From assembly GCA_030426585.1 (NCBI GenBank), contig JAUHYH010000005.1, positions 1-33,993 on the forward strand: a DNA stretch of 33,993 bases, read 5' to 3'. Positions 30,775 through 33,993 of the stretch are shown piece after piece; positions within the stretch are counted from its first letter, which is position 1, and every line of letters starts with the position of its first letter. The notes under the pieces were generated by a model. The model was not told the DNA's origin. It saw only the letters and a list, made by a program, of their open reading frames with translations, and searched no databases. A program made the position numbers and the translations under genes. The stretch comes from Bacteriovoracia bacterium (GTDB lineage: Bacteria; Bdellovibrionota; Bacteriovoracia; Bacteriovoracales; Bacteriovoracaceae).

Positions 30775-33084
30775 ATGATTAGCAGCGATTTAGAAGTCAT
30801 TTTTAACAAATCCATAAAACTAGCGAATGAAAAGAAACATGAGTTTTTAACACTGGAAAATGTTCTCTTGGGAATGTTGACTGATCCAGCTGTCGCTCAG
30901 TGTTTGTCAGAAATTGGAGCAGATATTGATCGCCTAGAATCAGAACTCACTGACTTTATGAATGAAGATAAAAACTTCTCCATTCTTTCTGATGAAGAAG
31001 TTGAAGACTTGAATAAAAACCAATTTGTGAATGATCATCTTCGTAAAGTTGCTGAAGAAAATGGCGTTCGTTATCAACCCGAAATTAGCATGGCCCTTCA
31101 GAGAGTTATTCAAAGGGCGGCACTTCATGTTCAATCCTCTGGAAAAAAATCAATTCAGCCTATTAACTTATTAGTAGCAATGTTTAGTGAGAAAGAATCT
31201 CATGCTGTGTATTTTTTAGAAAAAGAAGGAGTGACTCGCATCCAAGTCGTTGAAAAAGTTGCTCATGGATTTGATAAGGCTTCCAACAAGCAGATCGAAG
31301 GTGGCTTTGATCCTCTTAAGAAAGAGGAGAAATTCGAAAAAGCGTTGGCTGAGTTCACAGTGAATCTCACGAAGCAAGCGGCTGAGGGGAAAATTGATCC
31401 TATTATTGGGCGAGAGACTGAAATTAGAAGGATGGTTCAAATTTTAAGTCGTCGTAGAAAAACGGCACTCGCTGAAGGTCTTGCTCTTAAGATTTATGAA
31501 GGCGATGTTCCTGAGCAACTCAAAGATACTGAAATTTTTGCCCTTGATATGGCATCACTTCTAGCGGGAACCAAATTTCGAGGAGACTTCGAAGAGAGAT
31601 TAAAAGTTGTCGTTCAAGCACTCAAAGGTGACCAAGGAAGTAAGAAAATTCTCTTTATTGATGAAATCCACACCATTATTGGGGCAGGATCGACCAGTGG
31701 GGGAAGCTTAGATGCTTCTAATTTGCTGAAGCCGGCACTTAGCAAAGGTGAACTCCGATGTATCGGCAGTACAACCTATGATGAATTCAGGAAATTCTTT
31801 GAGAAAGACCAGGCATTAACTCGAAGATTTCAAAAAGTGGACGTGGATGAACCTTCAAAAGAAGATACTTTAAAGATTCTCGAAGGACTTAAGTCTAAAT
31901 TTGAGGATCATCATGGTGTGAAATACTCTTCAGAGGTCCTGAAAACAGCAGTGGAACTTTCCACAAAACACCTTCACGAACGTAAGCACCCAGATAGGGC
32001 CATAGACGTTATTGATGAAGTTGGGGCTTACCTAACTCTTTTGCCTGCTGATAAGAAGCGTACAGAGGTAACAACGGGCGATGTTGAGCACATTATTTCG
32101 ATGATGGCGCGAATTCCGGAAAAATCAGTCTCTGTTCATGAAAAAGATAAGCTTAAAAACCTCGAAAGAGATCTTAAGTTACTGATATATGGACAAGATA
32201 ATGCAGTTGAGAAAGTATCGAATGCAATCATCTTATCAAGATCTGGTTTGAGGGATGAGAACAAACCCATTTCTTCTTTCCTCTTTACTGGTCCAACCGG
32301 TGTTGGGAAAACGGAACTTGCCAAACAACTGAGTCATATTCTTGGTCTTCACTTTGAAAGAGTTGATATGTCTGAATATATGGAGAAGCATTCAGTGGCA
32401 AAATTAATTGGCGCTCCTCCAGGTTACGTGGGATTCGACCAAGGAGGGATCCTCACTGAGAACATTAACAAGCATCCTTACTGTGTTCTCCTTCTTGATG
32501 AGATTGAAAAGGCTCACCCTGATATTTTTAATATCCTTCTTCAGGTTATGGACCACGGAAAACTTACTGACTCGAATGGAAGAACCACTGATTTTAGAAA
32601 TGTTGTTCTTATTATGACCAGTAACGCTGGTGCAAAGGAATACGAATCAGGAAGTATTGGTCTCAGCGAAGGCTCAGCAGAAGTGAACACTGTTAAGCGA
32701 GATCAAGCTATAAAGCGGTATTTCACGCCTGAATTCAGAAATAGAATTGATTCTATTATTAACTTCAACAAGCTTGAGAAGAACAATATCGATAATGTTG
32801 TAAAAAAATTCCTTATGGAAGTAGAGAACCAATTGCTAGAAAAAGGTTATGACCTTGAGATTGATAAAGCGGTTGTTGCTTGGATTGCTAAGGAAGGATT
32901 TGATTCCAAACTAGGTGCAAGGCCTCTCGCGAGAGTGATAAGTGAGAAGATTAAGAAACCTTTAGCGAATGAATTACTCTTCGGTAACTTCGAAAAAGGT
33001 GGAAAAATTCTCGTGAAACTAGAAAAAGATGAAATTAAATTTGAATTTAAAGAACAAAAAACACGAGAAAGCGTCAAAAACTAA
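30775..33084 (+). CDS. clpA: Clp protease ATPase subunit ClpA, first Walker A deleted
   Basis: 769 residues from ATG 30775, which has AGAGG seven bases upstream and gives MISSDLEVIF, matching the usual ClpA N-terminus; ATG 30769 is too close to the Shine-Dalgarno. The ClpN domain covers about 1-140. The first AAA+ domain has DPIIGRETEIRRMVQIL, Walker B LFIDE and the arginine-finger region ALTRRF. But its Walker A is missing: RRRK is followed at once by TALAEGLALKIYEGD, whereas relatives have about 13 residues (NNP-x-L-V-G-E-x-G-V-G-K) between them. The second AAA+ domain is intact (GPTGVGKTE near 506, LLLDEIEKAHPD). A ClpP-docking IGL loop is present (SIGLSEG). It forms the unfoldase of ClpAP with ClpS upstream. 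Confidence 0.93.
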   Translation: MISSDLEVIFNKSIKLANEKKHEFLTLENVLLGMLTDPAVAQCLSEIGADIDRLESELTDFMNEDKNFSILSDEEVEDLNKNQFVNDHLRKVAEENGVRYQPEISMALQRVIQRAALHVQSSGKKSIQPINLLVAMFSEKESHAVYFLEKEGVTRIQVVEKVAHGFDKASNKQIEGGFDPLKKEEKFEKALAEFTVNLTKQAAEGKIDPIIGRETEIRRMVQILSRRRKTALAEGLALKIYEGDVPEQLKDTEIFALDMASLLAGTKFRGDFEERLKVVVQALKGDQGSKKILFIDEIHTIIGAGSTSGGSLDASNLLKPALSKGELRCIGSTTYDEFRKFFEKDQALTRRFQKVDVDEPSKEDTLKILEGLKSKFEDHHGVKYSSEVLKTAVELSTKHLHERKHPDRAIDVIDEVGAYLTLLPADKKRTEVTTGDVEHIISMMARIPEKSVSVHEKDKLKNLERDLKLLIYGQDNAVEKVSNAIILSRSGLRDENKPISSFLFTGPTGVGKTELAKQLSHILGLHFERVDMSEYMEKHSVAKLIGAPPGYVGFDQGGILTENINKHPYCVLLLDEIEKAHPDIFNILLQVMDHGKLTDSNGRTTDFRNVVLIMTSNAGAKEYESGSIGLSEGSAEVNTVKRDQAIKRYFTPEFRNRIDSIINFNKLEKNNIDNVVKKFLMEVENQLLEKGYDLEIDKAVVAWIAKEGFDSKLGARPLARVISEKIKKPLANELLFGNFEKGGKILVKLEKDEIKFEFKEQKTRESVKN

Positions 33085-33275
33085 CCACTTTTTTAAGCTT
33101 TCTAACTCATTTTTGTAACTTTTGTTCTGTTTTTTAGAAAAATTGCGGAGTTTTTTTTAATTTTCACAAGTTTTTTGCTGTTTTTTCCTTAAATTTGAAA
33201 AATTGTAAAAAAAATTTTCAATCTTCCGATCATTAAAAAAAAGTAAAAAAACACTAAAAAAATTGTTTTTTTCCA
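33085..33275. other. A/T-tract-rich intergenic region
   Basis: No gene is seen. The stretch is almost all A and T, with many runs of five to nine A or T. An inverted repeat TTGAAAA (33195-33201) / TTTTCAA (33215-33221) lies within it. It may act as curved DNA or an UP-like element for the following promoter, or contain a poor terminator for clpA. No GC-rich hairpin is visible. Confidence 0.6.
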
Positions 33276-33304
33276 TTGCACTAAAATAAAATTGTGTTTA
33301 TGCT
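33276..33304 (+). promoter_or_regulatory. Promoter of the histone-H1-like gene
   Basis: TTGCAC (33276-33281, four of six to TTGACA) and TATGCT (33299-33304, four of six to TATAAT) with the ideal 17-base spacer. The start site would be near 33311, giving a leader of about 30 bases with GGGAGGA at 33329-33335 ahead of ATG 33341. Confidence 0.5.
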
Positions 33305-33340
33305 TTTTGTATACCAAATATTTTTATTGGGAGGAAGATT

Positions 33341-33658
33341 ATGGCAGTAAAAAGAAAAAAGAAAGCTACTACAAAAAAGAAGACTTCTAAGAAGAAGGCA
33401 ACTAAAAGAAAAGTAGCTAAGAAAAAGAAAAAAGTAGCTAAGAAGAAAAAAGCTACGAAAAAGAAAAAGAAAGTAGCTAAGAAGAAAAAAGCTACTAAGA
33501 AGAAAGCTACTAAGAAAAAGAAAGCTACTAAGAAAAAGAAAGCGACTAAGAAGAAGGCTACTAAGAAAAAGCGTAAAGCTAAGAAGAAGTCTACTAAGAA
33601 AAAAGCCGCTAAGAAAAAGCCAGCTAAAAGAAAAAAAGCTGCTAAGAAAAAGAAGTAA
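33341..33658 (+). CDS. Lysine-rich histone-H1-like DNA-binding protein
   Basis: 105 residues, of which I count 64 lysines and 4 arginines; the remainder is mostly Ala, Thr and Val. The sequence is built of short units such as A-T-K-K-K, A-T-K-K-K-K and V-A-K-K-K-K, with a slightly different, Ala/Pro-bearing end (AAKKKPAKRKKAAKKKK). This resembles the C-terminal tails of eukaryotic histone H1 and bacterial H1-like proteins (chlamydial Hc1/Hc2, and similar proteins in myxobacteria and Bdellovibrio relatives), which compact DNA without sequence specificity. It has a strong Shine-Dalgarno (GGGAGGA), its own promoter and a strong terminator, so it is a well-expressed single gene. The DNA is internally repetitive, which permits copy-number change of the units. 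Confidence 0.88.
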   Translation: MAVKRKKKATTKKKTSKKKATKRKVAKKKKKVAKKKKATKKKKKVAKKKKATKKKATKKKKATKKKKATKKKATKKKRKAKKKSTKKKAAKKKPAKRKKAAKKKK

Positions 33659-33685
33659 TCTAGATTATTCTAGTATCTTTAATGA

Positions 33686-33713
33686 GGGGACCTATCAGGT
33701 CCCCTTTTTTTTT
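33686..33713 (+). terminator. Intrinsic terminator after histone-H1-like gene
   Basis: GGGGACC (33686-33692), loop TATCA, GGTCCCC (33698-33704), then nine T. Confidence 0.93.
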
Positions 33714-33739
33714 GCTCTAAATCCCCGTAAGATCTAAAT

Positions 33740-33993
33740 ATGTTTGCAAGATTATTCTGGAAAGGCCTTGTCGTTATTCTCCCGATCTCCATGTCGATTG
33801 CTCTACTATTTTGGATTACTGTTAAAATAGAGGGTTTGCTTGGGGGGTTTTTGCAATCGGTCATAGGAGAGCAGAATTATATACCTGGCTTCGGAATTGT
33901 TGTTTCTTTCATCCTTATCATTCTAACGGGCTCTCTTGTGAGTAATTATATTACTCGTCGTTTTGTTCAGTATTTCCTCGATCAGTTTGGACG
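33740..33993 (+). CDS. DUF502-type membrane protein (3' end beyond window)
   Basis: The frame from ATG 33740 runs off the right edge; 84 residues are visible. It begins MFARLFWKGLVVILPISMSI, with a first membrane helix at about 8-29. A short extramembrane loop contains IPGFG (after EQNY), and a second helix follows with the block VVSFILIILTGSLVSNY, then ITRRF. This order (G-L-x-x-x-L-P at the start, I-P-G-x-G before helix two, G-x-x-x-x-N-x-x-x-x-R after) fits the DUF502 family of inner-membrane proteins of unknown function. No clear Shine-Dalgarno is seen. It lies 26 bases after the preceding terminator. Confidence 0.75.
   Translation, partial: MFARLFWKGLVVILPISMSIALLFWITVKIEGLLGGFLQSVIGEQNYIPGFGIVVSFILIILTGSLVSNYITRRFVQYFLDQFG

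Noticed and set aside
33341-33658. Repetitive DNA as a CRISPR array or satellite repeat
   Set aside because: The periodicity follows codons for A-T-K-K-K-type units in one open frame with a strong Shine-Dalgarno and terminator; there are no spacers.
1-33993. Mobile elements, integrases, tRNA attachment sites or defence systems
   Set aside because: None found: every large frame fits a housekeeping, envelope or unknown secreted product, and no transposase, integrase or tRNA-like fold was seen.

Overview
The window reads as a stretch of chromosome from an AT-rich, diderm bacterium. The best guess is a member of Bdellovibrionota, possibly Bacteriovoracaceae-like. The guess rests on low GC, a lysine-saturated histone-H1-like protein, many small Sec-secreted proteins, and a lipid A operon that carries a Gfo/Idh oxidoreductase. 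It is an inference: no rRNA or other marker gene is present. No mobile elements, tRNAs, rRNAs or CRISPR arrays were seen, and no gene-free stretch exceeds 300 bases (the longest is 33085-33340).

Region 1 (1-5438, minus strand): a mazG-coaE-astD-like run with overlapping genes, then a small unknown protein, a YdcZ-type transporter, an orphan ABC ATPase and a RarD-type transporter cut by the window edge. ybeY diverges from mazG at 5466.

Region 2 (6096-12911, plus): an uncharacterised envelope module. It holds a predicted outer-membrane beta-barrel followed by two large paralogous lipoproteins with EF-hand-like calcium-binding loops.

Region 3 (12948-25159, plus): one long, tightly packed envelope-biogenesis operon. 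It begins with prfB, whose in-frame UGA requires a programmed +1 frameshift. Next come a LolC/E-type permease and LolD (lipoprotein release), BamA and Skp/OmpH (outer-membrane protein assembly), lpxD-fabZ-lpxA, a Gfo/Idh oxidoreductase, lpxB and lpxK (lipid A), and a DUF3108 lipoprotein. Nearly all junctions overlap or lie within about 15 bases, except lolD-bamA (35 bases). LpxA and LpxB carry substitutions at normally conserved positions, which fits an altered lipid A substrate.

Region 4 (25156-30326): five small secreted proteins with paired cysteines (two on minus, three on plus) flank an EamA transporter and rpsA (six S1 domains). The plus-strand ones are separated by strong, similar intrinsic terminators, two of which butt directly against the next Shine-Dalgarno.

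Region 5 (30353-33993): clpS and clpA, where ClpA has lost precisely the Walker A segment of its first ATPase domain. After these come an AT-tract-rich spacer, the histone-H1-like gene with its own promoter and terminator, and the start of a DUF502 membrane protein.
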